Origin: Limnephilus marmoratus
Taxonomy: Eukaryota > Arthropoda > Insecta > Trichoptera > Limnephilidae
Direction: 5' to 3'
Assembly: GCA_917880885.1 (NCBI GenBank)
Contig: OU862920.1
Location: 41,947,019 to 42,011,018, forward strand
Length of the DNA stretch: 64,000 nt
This document shows, piece by piece, positions 11,546 to 22,960 of this stretch. Positions within the stretch are counted from its first letter, which is position 1. The number at the start of each line of letters is the position of its first letter. A model generated the notes under the pieces. The model searched no databases and was not told where the DNA came from. It saw nothing but the letters and a program-made list of their open reading frames with translations. Position numbers and translations under genes: made by a program.

Positions 11546-13097
11546 AGAAAGTATTATGAGCCATTGGGACAATGGCATCCCCATATTGCGAGGCTAAAGG
11601 GAGCGGGGAGGGGAAGGAAATGGGGTAGAGTAAGGTTGAGAAGTATTTTACAATTTTAAGAGCCCTTCTCCTGAATTTCATCACTACTTTACTTACCCAC
11701 ACAAACGTCATACAATAAGTGCAAAGTTCGCTCTAGTTTAGCCTGTTGAGAGGTGTCAGGAAACTCATTAAAAATTCAAAGTGTTTCTCAGGCTTACCCC
11801 GTTTAACGGCTCTTTGATATTTAAACTTCAGCTAGCGGAGCGTTTTGAAAAATGCTATGCATTACCAAACATAAAGACTTTTCGTATCCTATGTACCTAC
11901 TACGAGAGGTGGCAAATCACGAAATCGGGCGGAAGGAAGTGAACTTGATGGCCGACCAAGAACATGTACAAAACATAAACAACAATGAAGCGGGACAAAA
12001 CACAAACGACAAGACCAAACAGAACCAAACAATAATGAGTGAAAAAATACCGGATAATCATGCAAACTATTTATTTACCTACAGTTGTTCCTTATTAAAA
12101 GTTTCACGCCATCTCTTTTCCAGAAGACGAAGTGGCACGATCATTACACGAGTTTCAATCAATCAAAAAGAGTTTCTTCGTGTTATCATATCGTGAAGAT
12201 AAGTGTGATCAATTTATGTAAAATTGAACTTTCTTCATTTTACTGTTTACTGTGAAAAACGCGTGCGTTGTCACGCCATAATTAAAAACTTTATAGCAGA
12301 TTTGCAAAATTTAATGGGTTCATAAATTTTTAACCAATCTGTCCGCATTTTTGCTCTGTCTACAAACAATTTCCGGGGTCGTGGGAATTTTTAATTGGAT
12401 TAATGGGTTGTCGGTTCGCGTGCTTGTCGTAATATGGAGCCGCTCACAGCGGGCACGTGAACACCGAACAATTGCCATTTTTATCACTTTTACATTGTTA
12501 GATATGTTTGAGATTCATCTTAAATAATAATTGCATTTTTCTTAGACGGTAAAATAACTGCGAGTTTCACAAAATGAGTAATGATTATCATTCTGACCAA
12601 TTTAATGTATGTACTTGATTTAGTTTCAGGCATTTCCGCGAGATGTTTAACGTCATAATGTTAGCACTGAAGCAACACGATGAGCATTTGAAAGTTTGAT
12701 ACAGCGCTTGAGGTTAAAGATTCATAGATGAATTAAAAAATATATATTGCGGTACTCACTTTTAGTAGCTGTGACGTTATATTAATTCGGGTGTACTGTC
12801 CTGATTTCTACCTACTTTTTTAATTACCTGTAAAGAAGAATTTCGTTTCTGAGTCTCACTAAAAACTATCGAGCTGTGCGTTCTGGCTCTGGCTTCATCT
12901 AACTCTAGTTAATGATAATATTTTCAACTAGCAACGTCATTTACATTATATTCGTCATGGAGCTTTTAAAATCACTTTACCTTTCAAAGCATAAAACAAG
13001 ATTTCATATTGTTCGCACCGTATTTTTCAATTTATAGTTAATCAGAAAAAAAAATAGTCTAGGCTTAAACCGCGAAGCCTAGTAGTCGATTTTTTAC
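11546..13097. other. Intron, no supported gene
   Basis: The segment includes a purine-rich block (11560-11640) and an Asn/Gln-rich open frame on + at 11852-12196 without recognisable domain. A GC-richer patch lies near 12410-12470. Nothing here can be named. Confidence 0.4.
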
Positions 13098-13537
13098 ATT
13101 AGTCCATATAGGAGGCTCTGAGGAAAATAATTTCCCCCAAGGCCTATGTCATCTTTGGGGATGCTGCGTGGTGGGCCTTTTTTTAGGAAAGGAAGGAGAG
13201 GAAGTTCTGGGAAGGAACAAGGTACGAGGGATGGGTAGGAATGTGGGGTCAGTGTGTACAAGAGTGACGGATGTTTGAATTCATCCCTCCCACTGCATTG
13301 CAAGGCGATGTTCCGAGAGAGTCCTGCTGGAGAGGTCAAAAGTCTCTCCCGATCTGGCCTGCCACGCAGTTGTGGGCATATGCATTCGCCGCCAAGATTC
13401 GGACAATCCTCACCCCACGATCATCCCTGCTAAATCACCAAACGTAGCAAACTACTTGGGGTGACCTATGGAAGAGGTATTGGTTATCCAATAAAGGGAT
13501 GCAGGTGCGGCGGTTCCCACAACCGCCTCCCAAATTA
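13098..13537 (-). mobile_element. SIDE retroposon copy B, near full length
   Basis: On the minus strand it starts at the ATTTGGGAGGCGG end (13537) and runs through TTGGATAACC, CACCCCAAGTAG and the CGTGGCAGGCC segment. It continues through the CTTCCCAGAACTTCC block to the CATCCCCAAAGATGACATAG tail and the closing hairpin (13098-13150). At 440 bp it is the longest copy here and best defines the long subfamily. No A or B box is obvious, so a short internally deleted LINE derivative is more likely than a tRNA SINE. Confidence 0.85.
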
Positions 13538-14517
13538 CTAGATGTATTCAAATATGCGAACTGATTTTCATACCATTGATTAATGTTCGAAAAATGTTAT
13601 TGAAATCTTATCTTTATTCTACCATAGGTACTTAGTCGCTTGTGATGTTGGTTAACCTACGCGCTTCTCTTAAATCGTAATGAATTCATAATCCCATTAT
13701 AATTATATTCCCGCGTCCGTATGTGTGAGTCGCCATGAGAGGATGACAAGCGACTTGCAATTAGCCAACATACGTCCGATTCGATTCTATTGACGAGACG
13801 TTTTATAAAAATAATGACGACGGCAAACACACATCACTTGGAACAATGGCGTCTCTTCGTGTCACGTCTGACGTCCATCTGTAGTCATCCGACGCAGCCA
13901 CCATCGGCCGCTTCTGCCCGGGGCCGATTGTTAAAAACAATTCAAATTATCACTAAGCATTTACTATTTAATGCACCGGAAAGCAAACATGGTGGCATTT
14001 TGTGATGTTAATTTGACTCCCAGAAACAGGAGGGGGAGACGGGGCATATTGTTACAAAAATGTAAAATATCTTTTATCGGACGACTTTTTATTCACAGAA
14101 ACAAAAGCATATCGATCACGGAAATTTCGAATGCTGTGTAAAGGTCAAGATGTTAATTGTTCATGAGAGCAATTTTTTTTTTTTTAATTTCAATTATTAT
14201 TTTTTGTTATAAAATCACACTGATCATATCTTTCAGAATACTTAATGTTTTTATAAATTTTATTAATAATAATATTTATTTTATTTATGATTTAAATTTA
14301 AAAAAGCTCTTAAAATGTTTGTCGTTAAAGACGTCTTTACTAGAAATTCTTACTAAAAAAATAAATAAAAAGTGTTACTAGAAATAATTGAACGACGCAG
14401 ATCGAAAGAGAAAAAAAAACCGAAAGGGGTCATTTCTTAAAGTCCTTAAAGTCATTCCAAATTTCAATTATCGATATGTATTTTAAATTGTACACACTTT
14501 TATCAATAATGTAACAT
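13538..14517. other. Intron with a GC-richer patch, no gene
   Basis: 13700-13950 is GC-richer than average and contains a 71-codon frame, but no splice pair or domain supports it as an exon. 14040-14420 is very A+T-rich. Confidence 0.4.
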
Positions 14518-14720
14518 GCAACTAACTAACTAGCGATCACGCCGTTCCCCGCAGGGGTAGGCTTGAGGCAACTCGGTCTTGGAACACAGTCTTTGCCTCA
14601 TCCACATTCATACATCGTCTCATATATACTCTTCTATTATTCTGACTTTTGACATGGCCCGACTCTGTAGTAGTATCTGAAGTATCTGATTCGCTTAATC
14701 GTGCCATATTCTAAAATCGA
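14518..14720 (-). mobile_element. 3' end of an RTE-like LINE
   Basis: The minus strand ends in a short GTTA tandem tail (14518-14530). It encodes a degraded C-terminus containing ESGHVKSQNNRR and MNVDEAKTVFQDR, the usual end of RTE/BovB-type endonuclease-reverse transcriptases. The sequence aligns with the + copy at 41190-41645, including the shared TCAGATACTT and GTCGGGCCATGTCAA words and the GGAACGGCGTGAT end. Confidence 0.72.
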
Positions 14721-16219
14721 TTTTCAAATTCTCCCCAAGTTCCTTTACCTTCAAAATTAAACATAATTTAATTTTTTTTTTTTATTATCTAGTGATTTTC
14801 GGATTTTCTTTTTGGTTCAGGCAAACAGAGTTTGAACATTTGCCGCTAAAAATATGGATTTATGGTACATTCTCGTAAAAATTGTCAATATGGTTGGATA
14901 TCAATAAATGTCCAGATTCCCCCACAATGCAACGGTTCTCCCCGCAAGATACCCAAATCCCTCAATTTGGGGAATTCTTTACGAATTGGCAACTCTGATC
15001 ATGCATGTCCGCCGAAGACAAGCACGCCAAAAATACCCTCTGGTGATAGATTTATCGATGACCTAACAATATACCCCATAACAACGTGCCCCGCCTTCCT
15101 CTATTATTATTTTAGGGTTAAGAAAATCTAACAATAATTTACAGTATGAATATTTACGCTGTGGTCTTGATATAAACGCGCCACAAACTGTGTGATGTTG
15201 CACGACAATAACGCAAATAGAACAATATTTGCACATTCGCTCTATTGAAATGCATCGACGATGTTTGCCTAAGATCGCGTCGAAAGCCTTGCTTCCCTCC
15301 TGAACGATCATGTCTCCGGTCTCCAGAAATGTATCTACAAGACTAATAACTCCATAGTTCGAAAATATAGTTTTCTTGTATTGTTTGATATTTCGTAAAA
15401 ATGGTTGGGCTCCCTTCTTTCAAAACACCGATGATATTATGTTTTAATGTGTGTAAATACTTGCACAATGAGCGCCCGCCATCGCGCGGCTCAGCCCCGG
15501 GGAAAGCTATACGACCACTCCCATTGTGAAAAGTCGGATGACTGATTGAAAACATGTCATGTTCCCATGGATGTGTTGCTCTGTATTATGTACAACTGCT
15601 GTTGTTATTGTAAGTACGTGCATATTTTATTATGTACTAGATATTCACTATGGAGTAAATGTGTACACTGTTCTCTATTTTGCTCGGCCCTTGCCCGGGG
15701 CTTGGAAATCGATTTGCCAACCGAAAAAGCTTTCATAAACATCTCAAACAAAAAAAATCATACGGACGTGTCCATTTTAGTTGAATCTCACCAAGAGTTT
15801 TCTGCTTCTGTTGGTGTAATGTCAGGTCAATGGTACTTTGCAAAGCTAGAAAATACTACGTACACGCACTATTTAGTTAAATTACCATCTAAATATTTAA
15901 AACTAATATAAAAAAAAAATATTACCAATTTTCGTTGCACTGAGAAACGGTTTACATTTGCTGTTCTTGTATGAAAAAATTAGCACTAGAAATACTTTAT
16001 TATAGAATAGAAAGAACTAGCCCGTGGATCTTCTAAGGATTCTTTATTATTTATTGATACGAATTTCTGAAGAGATTAGTATTGAGTTTCGCTCTGATTT
16101 CTATTGAATCATTTATCAGACCTTCGTTCACGTGGTAGTTTGTAGTCTACTCTAAGCTCTAGGTCCCGAAGCTCCAAAATAACTATATTTTACATTAAAA
16201 GATATACTTACGTAACAAT
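14721..16219. other. Intron, nothing recognised
   Basis: Mixed composition. A 121-codon open frame at 15546-15911 on + has no recognisable domain or splice context. No repeat from the families found elsewhere in the window was identified. Confidence 0.4.
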
Positions 16220-16222
16220 TAA

Positions 16223-16381
16223 GGGAACGTACCCATACTACGTGACACGTTTAGGGGGGGGGGTCTTCAAAATGTCACGCTCCATACAAATGAGCGGCGG
16301 GTTGCTTAGGATTTTGGTCACCGGGGGGGGGGGGGGGTTAAAAATTGCAAAAAGTTGATCACGTAGTATGGGTACGTTCCC
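16223..16381. mobile_element. G-run MITE, TAA target duplication
   Basis: The terminal inverted repeats are perfect over 24 bp (GGGAACGTACCCATACTACG at the left, its complement at the right). They are flanked by TAA at 16220-16222 and 16382-16384. Inside are two G-runs (about 16254-16262 and 16323-16337). A TAA duplication fits the PIF/Harbinger type (TWA target). No transposase is encoded. Confidence 0.88.
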
Positions 16382-16384
16382 TAA

Positions 16385-17479
16385 GTTGTGATAGGACGCC
16401 TAACCACAGCTTGCAGGTGTAACTTTGTATATGAAATGGAGGCCTCAGCACGGGTAAACCACCCAGGGAGGCCAACATCATTGAATTGTGTATAAAATGT
16501 AAATATATTGCATCAAATAAATAAATAAACTCAAAATTATTATAGAGCTCGATGATCGAATAGTCCAGGAAAAAATCGAAATCGGAATTCACGCCCTTTT
16601 ATGGGAGGAGTTTAAAAATACTTTAGTAAAAGCTTTTGGAAAGGTTGGAAAAGGTATTTGAGATTTTTTTTACAGGATGATTTCGTAAAGGCCTGTAAAC
16701 AACATTAACTCATTTTTTACGCATTGTTTATTGAAATAAAACAGAATTTTAAAATTGATTTCACGGAACAAAGCGACGCGGAGCCTAACGTCCGTTCCCC
16801 GCTCCGTCCGGGGGCGTATTTTTGATAAAAAAAAACGTGCCTGTCAAGTTATGTAGGCCTTCGGTGGACGGCATAGAGTTCACTTAGAAAATCCAAAATT
16901 TTGTGAACTTCGGGCGTACATATCATTTTTTTTGCGATTATTTTAAAAAGAACTGAATTTGCTACATTAAACAATAAAACCATATCCGAAAAGGGATTTA
17001 TAAATAGGAGAATTTGAACTTGAAAGTGTTTTTTATAGACCTTATACTTTATTTTTTTACAGGCTTATTAAAAGACTTATAAAACAAGTGACCGATATTT
17101 TTAAGAGCCAAGATATGTTCTACACGCAGTATTTAATTGAAGCATCTATAAGCATCTATAATGAAGTTGTCCCCTAAAGCTATATTTCATGATTTTTACA
17201 AATGCATCATATAACAAAATGCCGGGGACATTAGATACTTTTTAATTTTTTGGAATATACCGACAGTACCGACGATGTAAGCCGTCAAAATGTTGATATT
17301 TGCGGCCGGCCGAAAAGCGTGTGAAATTAGGGTACTCCATGATTATGCTGAATAGCGTCTCTTGCAACATCACAAGAATCCACTGCGTACGTTTAACACA
17401 AGTTCACTCTGAAAGCTCATAACTTCGTCATTTTTGGAGATATCGAAAAACTAATTTTACTGTCTTTATTAACTAGGTA
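16385..17479. other. Intron, nothing recognised
   Basis: No gene. A GC-rich patch at about 16765-16815 (two CGTCCG words) is the only compositional break. Confidence 0.4.
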
Positions 17480-17893
17480 CTAGCTTTTGCCCCCGGCTTC
17501 GCTCGCATAGTATTAGGGGCGCCTCCTCCACCTTCCCTATCCTCACTCCATCGCCCCCCCCTAATCCCCTCACCCTCCCCCTATCAACCCCACCTCCCCC
17601 TATCAACCCCACCTCCCTCTATCCACCCCCCTCACCCTCCTCCATACCCGTTACATTCATTTTTCAAACAGCTCGCGTGCCACCTATTGCAATTTTTGTA
17701 TACAAATTTCATAATAATTTCAATATTGTATACAAATTTCATAATGCCAGAGCTCTGAGCCTATAGCCTATTCTGATGTATGAGCTATATTATTATAAAG
17801 TTTCATTAAAATCCATTCACTAGTTTTTGCGTGAAGGAGTAACAAACATACATACATACAAACTTTCGCCTTTATAATATTAGTAGGATTTAA
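17480..17893 (+). repeat. Lepidopteran dispersed repeat with C-rich insert
   Basis: It starts TACTAGCTTTTGCCCCCGGCTTCGCTCGCAT-like (17478-17510). It ends with CACTAGTTTTTGCGTGAAGG, AACAAACATACATACATACA and CGCCTTTATAATATTAGTAG. These two ends are seen throughout lepidopteran genomes. Between them, 17521-17645 is a C/T-rich tract with a repeated CCCCTATCAACCCCACCTCC unit. The class (SINE, Helitron-like or LINE-derived) is not decided by the sequence. Confidence 0.75.
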
Positions 17894-17910
17894 GTGTAAT
17901 ACATTTTAAT

Positions 17911-18209
17911 AAAAAAAAATCAGAGTGTGGAATTCACACGCGATAGAAGTGAAACTAGAAAATCGCCAGATGTCGCTTTCTTTTGTCTGCTTATTTTAAA
18001 GTGGTTTGAATATTGGGTATTGACTTCATAAAAATAAAAATATTTATTGTTTTTGGATTTCGTAAGATTGGAACACCCGTTCGCTGAATGTCTGTCTCTC
18101 TGGCCGCTGGAACTTGGAAAACGCCCTACCAGCTGCGATATCGGACGCATTTCCGTTTCATTCGAATTTCAAATCACTAAAGGGGCAAAAGAAGTTTCAC
18201 TTCAAAAAG
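17911..18209 (-). repeat. HTM-A repeat copy (tRNA-like core)
   Basis: It starts at the A-run complementary to the tail T-run (17911-17919) and the CAGAGTGTGGAATTCACACG hairpin. It ends at the head (GAAGTTTCACTTC, complement GAAGTGAAACTTC). On the minus strand the core reads CAGCTGGTAGGGCG, a close match to a tRNA D-arm/A-box. It continues to a weaker B-box, GTGTTCCAATC, and TACGAAATCC. It is the best preserved tRNA-like member of the family. Confidence 0.8.
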
Positions 18210-18554
18210 ATAGGAGACTACCTCATTCATGACGTAAGTACCAATCAATGCAAATCACACTAAGTATTCGATTGAACCCGGCTGGTAGGCAGTCTAGGTA
18301 GCACATGATTCAATCATTCTCAGTCGTCTCAAGGGTCTCTCTACACTACACCATCTATCATCTATCAACATAGCTACAGTATGTGCTCGCTGATTAATAC
18401 GGGATTTTGTGAACATAGCAAGCAGTACGTATGTTGGGGCTTTATCGAATAATGAAGTGCATATTGTGTATGTATACATTTCACTATTGACTGGAGACAG
18501 ATGGGAAGTAGCGGGAACTGGAGAGGAAGAAATGCCCCCTTGGGATTTAGCCCG

Positions 18555-18821
18555 GTGATCACTGGGTATCTAGCATGGTCGATCGATATAGGTTTTATCG
18601 AAAATGTCGGTAACTTGTCATCGCTCCTGAACACGACTGCAGGCCGCTGACGAACAAATAACACTTCACGTCAAATAAAGTACGAACCTTTAGTCGTGAA
18701 TTGTTGTTTGTTCGTTAGAGATCTACAGTCCTGTTTGGGAGCGATGACAAGTTACCGACATTTTCGATAAAACCTGTATCGACCGACCATGCTAGGTACC
18801 CAGGATCTTGTTAGTGATCAT
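18555..18821. mobile_element. Palindromic MITE with 80-bp arms
   Basis: The left arm (18555-18640, with CTAGCATGGTCGATCGATA and GTTTTATCGAAAATGTCGGT) is repeated inverted at 18736-18821 with few changes. The inner part also folds (CTGACGAACAAA against TTTGTTCGTTAG). There is no coding content. The superfamily is not assigned because the target duplication is unclear. Confidence 0.78.
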
Positions 18822-18883
18822 GAATAGGTACTCTCTATTTTACCCAATCTTTATATCTTTACACATGAAGAAGAATGGCTTTG

Positions 18884-19094
18884 TTTTTGAAGTGATTTGA
18901 AACTCGATGAAACGAAAAATAGCGACACTAAAAAATCGACAAACACACACATTTATAGGATTTAACCTGCGAGAGAATGAGATAGTGTAATCGGTCTCCT
19001 CTTTGTGCGGGGCTTCGTAGCCTCCTCACTCTGTCTACTTCAGTTTTCTGAAGGTTTCACTGCCACCGCCTGCGAATTGCACACCCTGATTTTT
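18884..19094 (+). repeat. HTM-B repeat copy 1
   Basis: The head is followed by GAAACTCGATGAAACG and a core with GCGACACTAAAAAATCGACA, GAGAGAATGAGATAGTGTAA and TCGGTCTCCTCTTTGTGCGG. The tail has a GAATTGCACACCCTGATTTT end. Copy 2 follows immediately, so the two form a tandem pair. Confidence 0.78.
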
Positions 19095-19666
19095 GAAATG
19101 GTAACTTCTTTAGCACCCTTTGTGATTTGGAACGACGAAACGAAAATTAGCGACACTAAAAGAGACAAACATATACATCTATCAGTGGCGGTCCGTGAGT
19201 TTTTAGTGAGCTAGAGCGCTAAGATTGAAAAATATGACGTTATTGTAGCTGAAAATGAATTTAATTATTTTTTTTTCAAAATTTCAACTTTTTATAATAT
19301 GAAGATCTTCAGGATTCTTTTAGTCAAGGGATGCACCGCGTATACATACTGAAAGATCTTCATACAAAAAGTTGAACTTAAAAAAAAACCATTTTCAGCC
19401 ACTAAAAAATCACTTATTTTTCAATCTTAGCACTCTAGCTCACTGACCTGAAAATTCACAGACCTCCACTGACATCTATAGGATTAGCCCGCTGGAGAAT
19501 GAGATAGTATAATCGGTCTCCTCTTTGTGCGATGCTTCCAGTCTATCGGTCACCTCTTTGTGCGGTGCTTCGTAGCCTCCCCACTCTTGTCTAGTTTAGT
19601 TTTCTAAAGTTTAGTTTTTTTAGTTATCACTTCTACCGCGTGTGAACTGCACACTCGTATTTTTTT
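19095..19666 (+). repeat. HTM-B repeat copy 2, split by a hAT MITE
   Basis: It has the same order of blocks as copy 1: GTAACTTCTTTAGC, GCGACACTAAAAGAGACA, then the CATCTATAGGATT block interrupted at 19183-19471. It continues with GAGAATGAGATAGTATAATC, a partial internal duplication of the TTTGTGCGGTGCTTC segment (19525-19570), and the CACTTCTACCGCGTGTGAAC tail ending in a T-run. Confidence 0.8.
19183..19471. mobile_element. hAT MITE nested in HTM-B
   Basis: A perfect 8-bp target duplication ACATCTAT flanks it (19175-19182 and 19472-19479). Inverted ends start CAGTGGCGGTCCGTGAG and extend as long arms containing GTGAGCTAGAGCGCTAAGA. It is 289 bp with no coding content. It inserted into an already existing HTM-B copy, so it is younger than that copy. 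Confidence 0.92.
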
Positions 19667-21097
19667 ATCCCAGTTTTTTTTTTTATCCTAAGACTAGTAT
19701 CTATATAGTTCTATAGGGTTCGATATTCCCGTCAGTCGGAGGACCTATCCCGGCAAGATGTATTGTGTTATTATCAGCAGCTCAGACACCTGTACAGGGG
19801 CTATAAGTAGCGTTCTGCGTCCGCATAACATTAGGCCATATTGTTATAGCTCACTTCCTGCCTCCCAGTCTCCATCTTGAGACGCCTGCTGATTGGCGTT
19901 GTCACACTTCCCTTAAGGAGCCCCGGATTCATTATCACTTCTTTTATAAGGATCATCTTCTGCATTATTCAAACAAAATTATTTACTTCGTAATAACTGA
20001 GTGGTCCATAATGAGTTTATATTAATATTTCATCGGTTAATCAATCATTATTAGGCATTCTACTTCAGCGTTGGAGTGTTTCACACAGTGCTTGAGTTAC
20101 AAAAAGAAATTGAATTATTTATAAATTGGTATTTTATGATAAATTTATAATTTTTGTACTATTTTACAAGCTGCCTTCGTCCAAGTTATCTTTTCTTGTT
20201 TTACAATTGAAAAATGTAACCATCAATGAGTCCTATTTCAATTTTCAATAGTTTAATGATTTTCAGAGATCCAAACCCTACGATGAAATTGTTGTTGTTA
20301 ACCCACCGGTCGAGTGTTTTTACTGTTTCGTATAAACAGGTAACTATTTTTCAGTCAACTGATGCCGCATATATCGAAATAAGCGTCACAATATTTCACC
20401 TTTGGCTATTTTCCAATTTTTTAAGATTATTGTATTTTAACCATAGACATCCAAATTCAATAGACCAGAAATAACAGGTGAGGGGAAAAATCAACTATGG
20501 CGGTACGAAGAGGGGAAGATGACTGTCATTGGTTGAAAAATTAATCTGACAGTATATAGGCATCTCGCATTATAATATCATCATTTAGTTCTTAAAAGCA
20601 AAATCTGCTTTGAATGAATAGACCTTTTTACATGGGAGCGCGAATTGCTTGCCACGATAATAAAATATTTGCGTAGGCCAAATGTACACCCCAAAAAGAT
20701 TCGCCCGTTTTCACATAGCAATATTTTTTTGCCGTGTTTAGTTAAGACACTTTTACAAATGTTTCATAATTTACTTACCCCTGTAACCAGCGACGAGCAC
20801 ACTAAGGAACCGCCCACATTTATGTGCACACTGATATGTAGGTATGTTGTATAGCACAAGCTACTGTTTTGGCGTGTTATTTTTTCGTTAAATGTATAGA
20901 TGTTAGCTTCGCGCTGCCCACGGCAAGAATGATGACGTCACACATTTTAGATTCAAGCGATTCTCTATCCCCTCCACATGGGGCGAACTGGCGCCAAGGA
21001 GGAGCTCCAGCCGGTTCCATGGCGAGGGGGAAATAATACGTTTTTATCACTTAGGGCAGGTCCAGATATATTCATATGTCCGTGATTTTAACTAACG
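19667..21097. other. Intron, nothing recognised
   Basis: No gene or assigned repeat. Open frames of 60-80 codons occur but none has a domain or splice context. A GC-richer stretch at 20915-21030 remains unassigned. Confidence 0.4.
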
Positions 21098-21395
21098 CCT
21101 TGCAATCTTTAGAGAACAGGCGTCGGGTGGGCATGCTGTCATTGTTCTACCGGTATTTCAATGTAAAATGTTCCGAGTAACTAGCGTAATTTATTACTTT
21201 TGTAACGGCGCACAGCCGGGAAACCCGTCACAAATTTGTACACGGTTGACATTTGTCACTGAGGATGGGTCGTTTCTACGACTCATTCTTGAGTTCAACA
21301 ACTCGGCCGTGGAATGATTTGCCGGCGTCTGTGTTTCCTCCCTTCTACAACATGGGTGTCTTCAAGACCCATGTTCACTCCTTCCTTTCCTTTTC
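21098..21395 (+). pseudogene. LINE-B C-terminal relic
   Basis: The nucleotide sequence parallels 59300-59605 of LINE-B closely. Shared blocks include TTGCAATCTTTAGAGAACAG, GGCGTCGGGTGGGCATGCTG, TTGTACACGGTTGACATTTG, GGAATGATTTGCCGGCGTCT and TACAACATGGGTGTCTTCAA. A deletion after the GGTATTTCAATG block and in-frame stops make it dead. It lacks the LINE-B tail hairpin, so it is truncated at both ends. Confidence 0.85.
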
Positions 21396-21428
21396 ACATC
21401 TCAAAAGATATGGTTAATGACCGAGTTA

Positions 21429-22060
21429 TGTAAAAAAAAATCAGAATGTGCAATTCATATGCGGTAGAAGTGAAGCCTTTAGAAAACTAAAGTAGACAAA
21501 AATTGTGAAGGCTACGAAGCACCGCACAAAGAGAAGACCGGAAGGCTCTTCAATTTGGGAGGCTTTTCAATTTAAGAGGCGGGAATGGGTACCGCCGCCC
21601 CGGGAACCTTTATTGGATAACCAACACCTCTGCCACAGGTCACCCCAAGTGGTTCGCTACGTTTGGTGATTTAGCAGGGCTGCCCGGGTCCATGGGGTGA
21701 GGTTTGTCTAGGTCTTGGAGGCAGATGACTTGGACACACTGAACCCCATATTCCTACCCACCCCTAAATCCCTTTTCCTTCCCAGAACTCTCATCTTCTT
21801 CCTTTCCTTTAAAAAAACCCTCCACACAGCATCCCCAAAGATGACATAGGCCCTGAGGGAAATTATTTTCCTCTGGGCCTCCTGTGTGGAGCTCATGTAA
21901 AAAAAACGGCTACCGCACGAAGAGGAGACCGATTATACTATCTCACTCTCTCGCTGGCTAAATCCTATAGATGTACGTATTTGTTTCTTTTTAGTGCCGC
22001 TATTTTTCATTTCATAGAGTTTCAAATCACAACGCGGCTATAGAAGTTTCACTTCAAAAA
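21429..22060 (-). repeat. HTM-B repeat copy, split by SIDE C
   Basis: The tail half lies at 21429-21540 (A-run, CAGAATGTGCAATTCATATG, GCGGTAGAAGTGAAGCC). The rest lies at 21912-22060 and ends GAAGTTTCACTTCAAAAAC. The break coincides with an approximately 20-bp direct repeat made by the SIDE insertion. Core words (GAGGAGACCGATTATACTAT, CTCTCGCTGGCTAAATCC) match the other HTM-B copies. Confidence 0.82.
21541..21911 (+). mobile_element. SIDE retroposon copy C with target duplication
   Basis: It is flanked by near-identical 20-bp repeats (21521-21540 and 21912-21931, two differences) from the host HTM-B copy. Such long duplications are typical of LINE-type target-primed insertion. It contains the GGCGGGAATGGGTACCGCCG head and the CACCCCAAGTGGTTCGC block. 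It lacks the CGTGGCAGGCC segment (short subfamily) and ends with the CCACACAGC..CCTGTGTGG hairpin and an A-run (21899-21906). Confidence 0.9.
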
Positions 22061-22775
22061 CTTTCCCTCTACAATCTTCAAAATAAATACTTTATTTGTA
22101 TTATTACCTTCTGTAATAAGTATCTAATTAGCATCATCACGGCATTACTGTTTCAAACCACTTCAATGTGATTGCTACTCTGCATAACTGTTCTTCCACG
22201 TACCTATGCATGATATTTAGTCCCAATGAGGTAGGGTAGTCCTAACAGGGTAAGTGAATAATTCACGTTAATCCTCATCAAGCTCCGCTAATCCGCGAGA
22301 CAACTGCGGGGGGAGAGGGTCCCAACATCGTGTTCATATTAAACTAATTTGTTTTAGTAGTTTCCGTATTTTGTGGGTGTTATTTGTTGTCAACTTTTTG
22401 GTATCTAATCACACAACATTTTGATGGTAATCCTTTTTCACCTATTACGTCTACTAGCTACTGTGATGATCTTGTGATGATGGTGTTAATTTATTATTTT
22501 GTCAGTTCCAACAATAAAAAAAATTATGTACCTATATATTTGAATTGTTTAGTCATTTTTATAGTGCCTTCGAAAGACTTAACAGTTGTCAAGCTTAAAA
22601 TACAAGTAGCAAAGAATGTAGAATGGTGAACTTTGGCGGTCAACAACTTTACGCAGTATTTTCTGCTTGATTTTCTATGGCAAAACATCCAATTCTTACT
22701 TTGCAGTGCCTTGTCCATCACGGGCTATAGATCCAATATGTATTCTTTTTATTGTTAAATTAATTTGACAAGATT
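22061..22775. other. Intron, nothing recognised
   Basis: No gene. A 22-30-nt GC-rich patch near 22295-22325 is the only break in composition. Confidence 0.4.
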
Positions 22776-22960
22776 ACAATTTTGAAGTTAAAACTTCTTT
22801 AGCAATGTTGTTATTTGAAACTCGATGAAACGAAAAATAGCGTCACTAAAAAGAGACAATCATAAGCATCTATAGGATTCAGCCTACGAGAGAATGAGAT
22901 ACTATAATCGGTCTTCTATTTGTGCGGTGCTTCTTGGCCTCCCTACACTTGTCTACTTTA
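22776..22960 (+). repeat. HTM-B repeat copy, tail missing
   Basis: It contains the head TTTGAAGTTAAAACTTCTTT, GAAACTCGATGAAACGAAAA, GCGTCACTAAAAAGAGACAA, the GAGAGAATGAGATACTATAA block and CTTCTTGGCCTCCC. It stops at CTTGTCTACTTTA without the hairpin and T-run. Confidence 0.75.

Noticed and set aside
11852..12196. 114-codon frame with Asn/Gln-rich segment
   Set aside because: No domain match, no acceptor in the needed phase, and no GC rise as in the real host exons.
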